NCBI GenBank assembly: GCA_902762335.1
Contig: CACWNZ010000067.1
Coordinates: 1-13,171, forward strand
From: an uncultured Ruminococcus sp.
GTDB lineage: Bacteria > Bacillota > Clostridia > Oscillospirales > Acutalibacteraceae
Direction: 5' to 3'
Length of the DNA stretch: 13,171 bases
The first letter of the stretch is position 1; every line of letters starts with the position of its first letter. The translations under genes and the position numbers were made by a program. The notes beneath the pieces were generated by a model that saw nothing but the letters and a program-made list of their open reading frames with translations, did not search any database and was not told the origin of the DNA. This document shows positions 1-6,563 of the stretch, one piece after another.

Positions 1-1256
1 TCTGTGATGCGGCTGTTCTTATGGGCGTATTTTCTGATAAGCCCTTCAAAGTCCGGCATTGTCGCAGTGAGAAAAACCGCTTCGCTGTTCAGCAGCTTTG
101 TAAGGTATGATACCGCGCGCAAACAGGGCTGAAGATAATCAACGGGCATTAAATGCGCTTCGTCAAAAATTATAATGCTGTCCGCCATGTTGTGCAGCTT
201 TCTCAGTCTGCCGCGCTTATTGTTATACAGAGACTCGAAAAACTGTACGGACGTAGTAACTATTATATCTGCGTTCCAATTTTCTGTGACCTTCCTTATC
301 AGCTCTCTGTAGTCCTCGTCCTTATCGGTATCGTCTATGCAGAAGGACGACTGATGACGAAGAATATTTGCGCTGTCCCCGAAAATATCCTCAAACACGG
401 ATACCGTCTGGTCTATTATGCTGTTGTAGGGTATGACGTAAATTATGCGTTTTTTTTCCTTCAGCAGGGCTCTTTCAAGGGCAAATTTCATACTGCACAG
501 GGTCTTGCCGCTGCCCGTGGGCATATCCATGAGATATATCTCCGAGTCTGTACCGATCCTTTCATAGACCTGCCGCTGAAGAGCCGAGCGCGCTTTCTGC
601 AGTCGGGTCTTGGCTGAAAATCCCGAGAGCCTTTTATCAAGCCTGCTGAGACATTCCCGCAGATCGGAGCGGAGCTCCTGTTCTCTGCGCCCGCTGCAAA
701 ACTCTGCCGTATCTATAGAATCGGCATCCGTCAGGCAGGAGAATAGGTATCTTACGGCAAACGCAAAGGATTCGATCAGGCTTTCGTCATCATAAGCGGT
801 CTTTCCGAGAAAAGCGTTCAGCTCGTTGCGGTCGGGCTTGTATATAGAAAGCTCCGCTTTGTAGTCGGAGTGATCCTCAAGCAGAGGCTCTCTCCTGAGT
901 CGTCCGTGAAGGGTGCTGTCGTCCTTGGTATCCTGCATGGTGCCGCCGTCAGGTATTCCCGAGTGATGTCCTGCGATACAGTATTGTATAAGCAGAGTCA
1001 TAGGGCTTTTGCCGAAAAGCCTTTCCGCCTCTATCGCTCCGCAGGTCGAGTGCTCCACTCTTGTGTTTCTGCCGTACAGGAGCTTTTTCTGAAAAGACTC
1101 CTGATACTTGCCTATATCGTGCAGCAGACCCGTAACGTACGCTATATTTTTCATCGGTCCTACGGCAAACCGCCGCGCGGCTTCGGCAGTGTTTAACGAA
1201 TGCTCCCGTATCGACTGAGTCTCATCGGAGCAGGCTTTTGTGTGCGCGATTTTCAT
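1..1256 (-). CDS. cas3: CRISPR-associated nuclease/helicase Cas3 (partial, N-terminal part)
   Basis: Reading the complement from the ATG at 1256 gives one open frame of about 418 residues that runs off the window edge. The N-terminus is an HD nuclease domain: EH at 18-19, LLHDIGK with H46-D47, a further His at 69, and GHHSG at 96-100. The helicase domain follows, with Walker A MPTGSGKT at 245-252, the DEAH box at 365-368, and a motif III-like LTATM just before the edge. Cas3 is the effector of type I CRISPR-Cas: recruited by Cascade after target recognition, it unwinds and degrades the invading DNA. The HD-helicase fusion in that order is usual. The GHHSGIPDGG stretch resembles type I-C Cas3 proteins as I remember them, but no cas5/7/8 gene is in view, so the subtype is inference. 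The start has an AAGGTG ribosome binding site. The remaining third or so of the helicase, and any further cas genes, would lie to the left. Confidence 0.93.
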   Translation of the reverse strand, partial: MKIAHTKACSDETQSIREHSLNTAEAARRFAVGPMKNIAYVTGLLHDIGKYQESFQKKLLYGRNTRVEHSTCGAIEAERLFGKSPMTLLIQYCIAGHHSGIPDGGTMQDTKDDSTLHGRLRREPLLEDHSDYKAELSIYKPDRNELNAFLGKTAYDDESLIESFAFAVRYLFSCLTDADSIDTAEFCSGRREQELRSDLRECLSRLDKRLSGFSAKTRLQKARSALQRQVYERIGTDSEIYLMDMPTGSGKTLCSMKFALERALLKEKKRIIYVIPYNSIIDQTVSVFEDIFGDSANILRHQSSFCIDDTDKDEDYRELIRKVTENWNADIIVTTSVQFFESLYNNKRGRLRKLHNMADSIIIFDEAHLMPVDYLQPCLRAVSYLTKLLNSEAVFLTATMPDFEGLIRKYAHKNSRIT

Positions 1257-1294
1257 GTAATATCATCACCTTTCTGACAAGACCTTTTTATTTT

Positions 1295-1322
1295 ATTGTA
1301 TCAGATCCCATTCACTTGTCAA
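1295..1322 (-). promoter_or_regulatory. Sigma-A promoter of cas3
   Basis: On the minus strand a perfect -35 TTGACA (1322-1317) and a -10 TACAAT (1300-1295) are separated by 16 nt. The predicted transcript starts about 30 nt before the cas3 ATG and contains the AAAGGTGATG ribosome binding site. A near-consensus promoter suggests that the cas operon is constitutively expressed rather than cryptic. Confidence 0.8.
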
Positions 1323-1490
1323 GAACTTATATGCAAAGTGCTGTACTAAAAAACGTCCATCTATTCCGGCGTATTCGGCTGTCATCAATATTTCAAATAA
1401 ATACGGCGCACAGTTTCCGTCGGCGAAATATAATTGAGGACAGTCCTGCGGAGGGGAGGGGTCCGGCGACCTGACGGGGAAGTCTGCCTG

Positions 1491-3023
1491 ATGGAGAGAA
1501 AGCCGGCGATATATGCGAGAAAATCGGTTTTCCGAGAGGACAGCATTTCTATCGGATCGCAGATAGAAACGTGCAGGTACGAGACGAGGGGGCAGGAGCA
1601 CCTTGTCTATCAGGATAACGGCTACAGCGGCAAAAACACCGACAGACCCGGTTTTCAGCGTATGGTAACGGATATAAAAGCCGGACTTATCAGCAAGGTG
1701 ATAGTATATAAGTTAGACAGAGTGAGCCGAAGCGTGCTTGACTTTTCGGGGCTTATGGATCTGCTCGGCAGGTACAACGTGGATTTTGTATCTGCGACCG
1801 AGCATTTTGATACGTCAGATCCTATAGGCAGGGCTATGCTGAATATCTGTGTGGTTTTTGCTCAGCTTGAAAGGGAAACGATACAGCAGCGTGTCGTTGA
1901 TGCCTACGCAAGCCGCAGCAAAAGAGGCTTCTATATGGGCGGCAGGCTGCCCTACGGATTCGGTAAGGAGCCTTTGACCATTGACGGCGTAAGGACGTCT
2001 GCGTACGTGCAGGAGCCCGACGAGGCTGCGGATATTTCGCTTATTTATGAGCTGTATTCAAGACCGTCAGCGACCTTAGGCGACGTTATGCGGGAGCTTG
2101 AAGCAAAAGGACTCGGTACAAACCGCAGAGGCAGGCATTGGAACACGGCAAGGCTTTCCGAGATTATGAGAAATCCGATCTACACCACCAATGACATCTG
2201 TATCTATGAGTTTTTCAAAGCACAGGGCAGTAATATGATAAACCCGCCCGAAGAGTTCGACGGCGTGACAAGTCAGTATCTTTTCAGCGGCGCGAATACA
2301 AACCGCAAAACCTGGGATCTGACGGGTCAGAATATTGTCATTGCGCCGCATAGGGGCTTTATACCGCCTGATATCTGGCTGGCTTGCAGAAGAAAGCTCC
2401 TCGGCAATCATCAGGTCAGGACCTGCAAGGCGAAGAACTCTTTTCTTGCGGGCAGGATAAAATGCGGTAATTGCGGATATGCGGCTGTGGTCAGGTTTTC
2501 GCAGAGGAGCAAGGGACAAACCGGGTATTTTATTGATACGGGTCGGACAGAGAATCATTGCTGCGCTCATAAGCTGCCGACGATCCGCGCTGACGAATTT
2601 GAGAATATCATTATCGACAGGATAAGAGCAAAGCTGTCCGAGCTGACGATACGGGCAGACACAAACGTCAAGGACGAATTGCTTGAAATGATCGGTAATA
2701 CCGAAGCCCGGATATTGAAGATTGAGCAGGAGATCGAAGCTCTTGTGGATAAGATCGCGTTACCTGATATTGACAAAACAACAGTCAGATACGTAAATGA
2801 AAGGATCGCTAAGCTCGACGGGCAGAAAACAGAGCTGTCCCGTGAAGCCGACAGGCTCAGAGCTGACAGGCGCAAAAGGGTCGGAACGGACAAAAAGGTG
2901 CTTCATAACGTAATGGATAAGTGGAACGAATTGTCGTTTGAGGACAAGAGAAGCGTAACGGAGCTGCTTATCGAAAAGATCCTTTTATTTCCCGACAGGA
3001 TAGAGATACGCTGGAGGGCGTAG
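1491..3023 (+). CDS. Large serine recombinase (site-specific integrase/resolvase family)
   Basis: A 510-residue protein. The N-terminal catalytic domain (about 1-150) has YARKS with the probable nucleophile Ser12, SIGSQIE at 20-26, GYSGKNTDRPGF at 44-55, and KLDRVSR at 74-80. A recombinase domain follows (PYGF, then RNPIYTTND). A zinc-ribbon-like segment has C325 and C328 and ends at C357/C358, then a charged coiled coil (about 390-470) and the usual tail ending near IEIRWRA. Large serine recombinases integrate or excise phages, ICEs and transposons by cutting att sites. Length and domain order are normal for the family. I chose the ATG at 1491 because homologues begin just before the AIYARKS strand and GGGGA lies about 10 nt upstream; an in-frame TTG at 1434 is possible. 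No other phage or conjugation gene accompanies it, so it may be a remnant or an orphan. The zinc ribbon looks degenerate because the usual third Cys after YF is replaced. Confidence 0.93.
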   Translation: MERKPAIYARKSVFREDSISIGSQIETCRYETRGQEHLVYQDNGYSGKNTDRPGFQRMVTDIKAGLISKVIVYKLDRVSRSVLDFSGLMDLLGRYNVDFVSATEHFDTSDPIGRAMLNICVVFAQLERETIQQRVVDAYASRSKRGFYMGGRLPYGFGKEPLTIDGVRTSAYVQEPDEAADISLIYELYSRPSATLGDVMRELEAKGLGTNRRGRHWNTARLSEIMRNPIYTTNDICIYEFFKAQGSNMINPPEEFDGVTSQYLFSGANTNRKTWDLTGQNIVIAPHRGFIPPDIWLACRRKLLGNHQVRTCKAKNSFLAGRIKCGNCGYAAVVRFSQRSKGQTGYFIDTGRTENHCCAHKLPTIRADEFENIIIDRIRAKLSELTIRADTNVKDELLEMIGNTEARILKIEQEIEALVDKIALPDIDKTTVRYVNERIAKLDGQKTELSREADRLRADRRKRVGTDKKVLHNVMDKWNELSFEDKRSVTELLIEKILLFPDRIEIRWRA

Positions 3024-3040
3024 AGGCATACGGACAGACG

Positions 3041-3061
3041 AAAAAACGGCGCTGTTTTTTC
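3041..3061 (+). terminator. Weak A/T hairpin terminator after the recombinase
   Basis: AAAAAAC (3041-3047) can pair with GTTTTTT (3054-3060) around a short GC-rich loop, and the second arm doubles as the T-tract. It lies 18 nt past the recombinase stop. The stem is mostly A-T, so termination may be inefficient. Confidence 0.45.
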
Positions 3062-3117
3062 TTTCACCTTTATGAAGGATCGATAATGTTATTAATTTGT
3101 CATAATGCACAAAATTA

Positions 3118-3146
3118 TTGACAATAGCTCGGGAGATAGGTATAAT
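3118..3146 (+). promoter_or_regulatory. Consensus sigma-A promoter of the condensation/carrier/ligase/hydrolase cluster
   Basis: TTGACA (3118-3123) and TATAAT (3141-3146) both match consensus perfectly, with a 17-nt spacer. Transcription should begin near 3152-3154, leaving a leader of about 113 nt before the first large gene. The leader holds a 25-codon ORF and a hairpin (TGCTTTT at 3185-3191 with AAAAGCA at 3197-3203). Confidence 0.85.
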
Positions 3147-3152
3147 ATTTTT

Positions 3153-3230
3153 ATGGAAGGCGCATTATTTGAGGCGCTCGATTCTGCTTTTTTCGTAAAA
3201 GCATATATGGAGCCGATCACAAAAATGTGA
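3153..3230 (+). CDS. Possible leaderless 25-residue leader peptide
   Basis: An ATG at 3153 sits at the predicted transcription start of the 3118-3146 promoter and opens 25 codons ending in TGA at 3228-3230. The peptide begins MEGALFEALDSAFFVKAY and could form an amphipathic helix. No ribosome binding site can lie in front of it on this transcript, so it would have to be translated as a leaderless mRNA. It could be an uORF that regulates the cluster, a small product, or chance. I do not recognise it. Confidence 0.25.
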   Translation: MEGALFEALDSAFFVKAYMEPITKM

Positions 3231-3266
3231 CACCATTATAAACAAAAATGATCAAGGAGGAGTAGT

Positions 3267-4655
3267 ATGAAAAAAACCTATGCGTTGACACCGGCACAGA
3301 ATATGCACTATCAGTGGATCAGGGAGTATAAGACACAGCAGGTGTCGGGACTCAGTATCGTGGCTGCTTTTCAGGCTGATATCGATATTCCGCTGCTGAA
3401 AAGGAGCATTGATCTTGAACAGGAAAGATATGCCTGCCTCAGACTGCGATTCACCAAGCCCGATGAAGACGGAAATATACAGCAGTATATCGCCGATTGG
3501 GAAGAACAGGATTATAAAGAGTATGATCTGACCGACAAGACGATGAAGGAAGCCGATGACATTATGCAGCATTGGGCATACGAGACGTTTGACGGCGATG
3601 ATATCCCTATGTGTGAATTCCGTATTGTCAGGCTCCCCGAAAACTACACGGGCTTCTTTGTCCACATGGATCACAGACTGAACGATTCCGTAGGCGTAGC
3701 GGTAATGGCTACCGATATCATGAACCTGTATAAGCACCTTAAATTCGGCGAGGATTATCCTGCTCCTCTTGCTGATTTTGAAAAGGTGCTGGTGTCGGAT
3801 CTCGAAAAGGCAACTAACGAAAAACGTCTTGCAAAGGCAAAGCGTTTCTGGGACGAAGAGCTTGATACCTACGGCGAGCCGCTTTATTCCGATATACAGG
3901 GACCGTCTGTGCTTGAGGAGGCGCGCAAAAGACATAACGATCCGAATCTCAGAGCAGTCGATATCGAGAGGAAGGAGCTTTTTGTTGCCGTTAAGGACTA
4001 TCAGCTTGAGGTAGACAGTATGCAGCGAGCGATCAACTTCTGCCTTAACAATCAGATCTCTCCGACCAATCTTATCCTTCTTGTCATAAGAACGTACCTT
4101 TCAAAGATGAACAACGGTCAGGAGGATATCACTATCGAAAACTTTGTTTCCCGCCGTTCAACACGCGATGAGCTTACGTCCGGCGGCAGCCGTGTGATCT
4201 GCTTCCCCTGCAGAACAGTGATCCCGGGAGATACAACGTTTATAGAGGCCGCAAGAATCATACAGAACCACCAGAACCGCATATATATGTACAGCGGCTA
4301 TGATCCCGAGCTGATCAGAGCAGAGATGAAAAAACGCTACAATACCCCCGATGACACCACCTACGTCAGCGTTTATCTGACCTACCAGCCGCCGCTGAAT
4401 ACAAAGGATCTTAATCCTAATGCGGAAAAAATGCCCGTGTACGTCAAATGGTTTGCAAACGGCGCCGCTACAAAGAAAATGTATCTTACCGTTTCTCATC
4501 TGCCTGACAGAAAGCTCAACTTCTCTTATCACTATCAGACGGTACAGCTTACGGAGAACGATGCGGAGCGTATGTATTATTACATGATGCGTATTCTTTT
4601 CAGGGGCATTGAAGACCCGGGCAGAACGATCTCCGAGATCATTGACATGGTATAA
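3267..4655 (+). CDS. Stand-alone NRPS condensation-domain / HxxxD acyltransferase-like protein
   Basis: A 462-residue protein of the chloramphenicol-acetyltransferase-like condensation superfamily. It opens with LTPAQNMHYQW, typical of the first condensation-domain motif. The active-site motif appears as DHRLNDS at 135-141: the catalytic second His (H136) and structural Asp (D140) are kept, but the first His of HHxxxDG is Asp and the Gly is Ser. A later SRRSTRDEL...CFPCRTVI stretch fits the C-terminal half of the fold. Length equals one complete condensation domain with nothing fused. Such enzymes form an amide or ester between a carrier-bound acyl group and an acceptor. The start is fixed by AAGGAGG (3254-3260) 6 nt upstream. 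It is the first gene of a rightward cluster with a carrier protein, an AMP-ligase and a hydrolase, so it probably uses the acyl group on that carrier. Substrates cannot be read from the sequence. Confidence 0.82.
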   Translation: MKKTYALTPAQNMHYQWIREYKTQQVSGLSIVAAFQADIDIPLLKRSIDLEQERYACLRLRFTKPDEDGNIQQYIADWEEQDYKEYDLTDKTMKEADDIMQHWAYETFDGDDIPMCEFRIVRLPENYTGFFVHMDHRLNDSVGVAVMATDIMNLYKHLKFGEDYPAPLADFEKVLVSDLEKATNEKRLAKAKRFWDEELDTYGEPLYSDIQGPSVLEEARKRHNDPNLRAVDIERKELFVAVKDYQLEVDSMQRAINFCLNNQISPTNLILLVIRTYLSKMNNGQEDITIENFVSRRSTRDELTSGGSRVICFPCRTVIPGDTTFIEAARIIQNHQNRIYMYSGYDPELIRAEMKKRYNTPDDTTYVSVYLTYQPPLNTKDLNPNAEKMPVYVKWFANGAATKKMYLTVSHLPDRKLNFSYHYQTVQLTENDAERMYYYMMRILFRGIEDPGRTISEIIDMV

Positions 4656-4704
4656 ACGATAAGATGCAGGTGTCTCATCAACACGGCAAAATGCATGATA
4701 CCTT

Positions 4705-4753
4705 AGCGGCAGAGCGGACATTTGCTCCTCCGTTACGTCAACTCCGTGCCGCT
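4705..4753. repeat. Inverted repeat in the gap between the condensation and carrier-protein genes
   Basis: AGCGGCA (4705-4711) pairs with TGCCGCT (4747-4753), and CGGA (4715-4718) with TCCG (4743-4746). This gives an 11-bp stem with a 3-nt bulge and a 24-nt loop. It has no T-tract, so it is not a standard terminator. It occupies the middle of a 147-nt gap inside an otherwise tight cluster. It could be an mRNA processing or stability element or a small inserted sequence. Confidence 0.45.
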
Positions 4754-4802
4754 TCCGTAAAATGCTGAAACCCATTAAAAATTTCTGAAAGGGGCTCTAT
4801 TT

Positions 4803-5054
4803 ATGGAAATCGAAAAAAAATTCAAGGAAGTTGCAGAACGCTATTGCCCGGTCAAGGCAGAGGACATTACCAACGACATGAAGCTCCGTGATGATCTCGG
4901 ACTCAGCTCACTTGACCTTATGACCCTGCTGGGGGATCTTGAGGATGAATTGGATATTGAGTTTGAGTTCAGCGAGGACGACAGCAAGCTTGCGGGTATT
5001 GTGACCGTTGAAGATGCTATCGAGCTTCTCAGGGAGTATTCCGAAGCCGAATAA
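4803..5054 (+). CDS. Acyl/peptidyl carrier protein
   Basis: An 83-residue acidic protein of exactly the size of a free acyl carrier protein. The motif DLGLSSLDL at 31-39 contains the phosphopantetheine attachment serine, Ser36, at the start of helix II. EDELDIEFEF and VEDAIELL match helix II to III of the ACP fold. In the cell the serine must be modified by a phosphopantetheinyl transferase encoded elsewhere. The product carries the activated acyl or aminoacyl group as a thioester. The ribosome binding site AAAGGGG (4788-4794) lies 8 nt before the ATG. The ligase gene follows after only 11 nt, which argues that the ligase loads this carrier. Primary fatty-acid ACP is an alternative, but the neighbours point to a dedicated carrier. 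Confidence 0.9.
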   Translation: MEIEKKFKEVAERYCPVKAEDITNDMKLRDDLGLSSLDLMTLLGDLEDELDIEFEFSEDDSKLAGIVTVEDAIELLREYSEAE

Positions 5055-5065
5055 GGGGAGATAAT

Positions 5066-6346
5066 ATGAAGAAAACTATCTTTACAATGTGGAAGAGATG
5101 CGAGGAGCAGTATGCTGATCTTCCTGCCGTTCGCTGGCTTGTAAAAAAAGAGGTGCAGGAGCGCAGCTACGGTGAATTGGCAGCCGCTGTTGCCGAAATA
5201 AAAAAAGGCTTCACAGCTCAGGGATTCTCGCATAAGCATATTGCGCTTATCGGTACTGCTTCGGCAGAATGGATACAGGCTTATATGGCGGTGGTAACAA
5301 GCAGTAATGCTGCCGTCCCTATGGACTCCGGTCTTCCTGCGGAGGATATCATAGACCTGGTGTACCGTTCGGATTCCGAAGGTGTTTTTCTTGACGAAAA
5401 ATTTGCTTCTCTTGCGGCGCAGATCAGGGAAAAATGCCCTCTTGTAAGAAAAATATGGATGCTCTCGGGAAATGCCGTTGAAGGCACGGAAACCGTTGCG
5501 GACCTTATCGCATCGGGAGAGGGCTGCAGCGAGTCCGAGCCTCCCGAAGAGGACGACGTTTCTATGATCGTTTATACCTCCGGTACAACAGGAAAGAGCA
5601 AGGGCGTAATGCTTACACAGAGCAATCTTTACTGCAATATCGAGGCGGTTCTTTATGAAGAGGGTCCCGGACTTGTGTTCCTCAGCGTTCTTCCCGTTCA
5701 TCACGCCTTCTGCCTGACGATGGACTGGCTCAACGGCTTCTGGATGGGCTCTGTTCTGTGCATAAACGACAACCTCAGGCACATGATAAGAAATATAAGC
5801 ATATACAATCCTGACGTAATGCTTATGGTGCCGCTCATGCTCGAAACGATCTATAAGCGTCTTAAGTCCTTTGGCGATGAGGTTCCGCCTGAGGTGCTTG
5901 CGCAAAAGGTTTTCGGTCCTAAGCTCAAGCGTATATTCACAGGAGGCGCTCATCTTGATCCTTATTACATAGGTGAGTTTGAAAAATACGGCATCAAGGT
6001 ATACGAGGGCTACGGAATGTCCGAATGCTCACCCGTTATCACAAATAACAGAGAGGGCGCCTGCAGACCCGGCTCCATAGGAAGGGCGCTTTCAAATGCC
6101 GAGATCAGATTTGAAAACGGCGAGATACTTGTCCGCGGCTCAAGCGTTATGAAGGGCTATTACAAAATGGAGAAGGAAACCGAGGAGACACTTAAGGACG
6201 GCTGGCTGCATACGGGCGATAAGGGTTATATGGACGAGGACGGCTTTATCTTTATCAACGGCAGAGTCAAAAATCTGATAATTCTTTCCAACGGAGAGAA
6301 TATTTCACCCGAAGAGATAGAAGATCATCGTGACCGGCGAGGATAA
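5066..6346 (+). CDS. AMP-forming acyl-CoA synthetase / acyl-ACP ligase (adenylation enzyme), 5' part of a frameshifted gene
   Basis: An ANL-superfamily enzyme that activates a carboxylic acid as acyl-AMP and transfers it to a thiol, here probably the carrier encoded 11 nt upstream. Visible motifs are the P-loop YTSGTTGKSKG at 170-180, GYGMSECSP at 315-323, LHTGD at 381-385, and the hinge INGRVKNLIILSNGENISPEEIE at about 397-419. The GYGMSE motif and the hinge wording resemble long-chain acyl-CoA synthetases more than amino-acid adenylation domains, so a fatty or aryl acid is the likelier substrate. The frame ends abnormally at residue 426, just after EEIED, with HRDRRG before the stop. The C-terminal subdomain continues in the +1 frame (6330-6563). 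About a dozen residues expected at the junction are missing, which suggests a small out-of-frame deletion. GGGGAG before the ATG is the ribosome binding site. Confidence 0.88.
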   Translation: MKKTIFTMWKRCEEQYADLPAVRWLVKKEVQERSYGELAAAVAEIKKGFTAQGFSHKHIALIGTASAEWIQAYMAVVTSSNAAVPMDSGLPAEDIIDLVYRSDSEGVFLDEKFASLAAQIREKCPLVRKIWMLSGNAVEGTETVADLIASGEGCSESEPPEEDDVSMIVYTSGTTGKSKGVMLTQSNLYCNIEAVLYEEGPGLVFLSVLPVHHAFCLTMDWLNGFWMGSVLCINDNLRHMIRNISIYNPDVMLMVPLMLETIYKRLKSFGDEVPPEVLAQKVFGPKLKRIFTGGAHLDPYYIGEFEKYGIKVYEGYGMSECSPVITNNREGACRPGSIGRALSNAEIRFENGEILVRGSSVMKGYYKMEKETEETLKDGWLHTGDKGYMDEDGFIFINGRVKNLIILSNGENISPEEIEDHRDRRG

Positions 6347-6563
6347 CCTGCTCACCGCGCGGATCTATCCCGAACAGGATCAGATAAAGGACATGAGCCC
6401 CGATGAGGTAAGCTCCGCTCTGCAGAAGATCCTTGACGGATACAATAAATCGCAGCCGACCTATAAACAGCTTTCGAGGCTCGTTGTAAGAAAGTATCCT
6501 TTCTTCAAAAACGCCTCAAGAAAAATCATTCGTACAGAAGTATTGAGAGATGAACCTATTTGA
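6330..6563 (+). CDS. C-terminal subdomain of the AMP-forming ligase, separated by a frameshift
   Basis: This frame encodes the rest of the adenylation enzyme's lid domain: IVTGEDNLLTARIYPEQ, a helix with a YNKSQPTYKQ turn, and FFKNASRKIIRTEV. The last holds the A10-type lysine (RKIIR) that normally contacts the adenylate. The nominal GTG at 6330 has no credible ribosome binding site and an in-frame TAG lies at 6318-6320. It is therefore almost certainly the continuation of the gene at 5066 rather than an independent gene. The full gene would span 5066-6563, about 500 residues. Either the ligase is inactivated in this strain, or a sequencing or assembly indel is present. The reading frame past the break is well conserved, so the lesion is recent or artificial. 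Its stop overlaps the hydrolase start. Confidence 0.75.
   Translation: MTGEDNLLTARIYPEQDQIKDMSPDEVSSALQKILDGYNKSQPTYKQLSRLVVRKYPFFKNASRKIIRTEVLRDEPI

Noticed and set aside
153..1196. Three plus-strand open frames (153-617, 610-795, 870-1196)
   Set aside because: They are shadows of the cas3 coding frame on the opposite strand, which has HD, Walker A and DEAH motifs throughout.
1429..1434. TATAAT as a -10 box for the recombinase gene
   Set aside because: The hexamer is perfect, but the sequence 16-18 nt upstream does not resemble TTGACA, so a promoter is possible but not supported enough to list.
2076..2893. Minus-strand open frames opposite the recombinase
   Set aside because: No motifs or ribosome binding sites; fully explained as antisense of a conserved recombinase.
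1..3260. A CRISPR repeat-spacer array near cas3
   Set aside because: I looked for regularly spaced 28-37 nt repeats around the cas3 start and after the recombinase and saw none. An array, if present, is outside the window.
4841..5953. A 370-codon open frame on the minus strand
   Set aside because: It lies antisense across the carrier-protein and ligase genes, both with clear motifs. Its translation has no recognisable domain and is rich in rare, shadow-like residue runs.
6311..6346. Programmed +1 frameshift joining the two ligase frames
   Set aside because: No slippery codon pair, stimulatory stop context or obvious pseudoknot was seen, and the family alignment needs about a dozen more residues at the junction, which points to a deletion instead.
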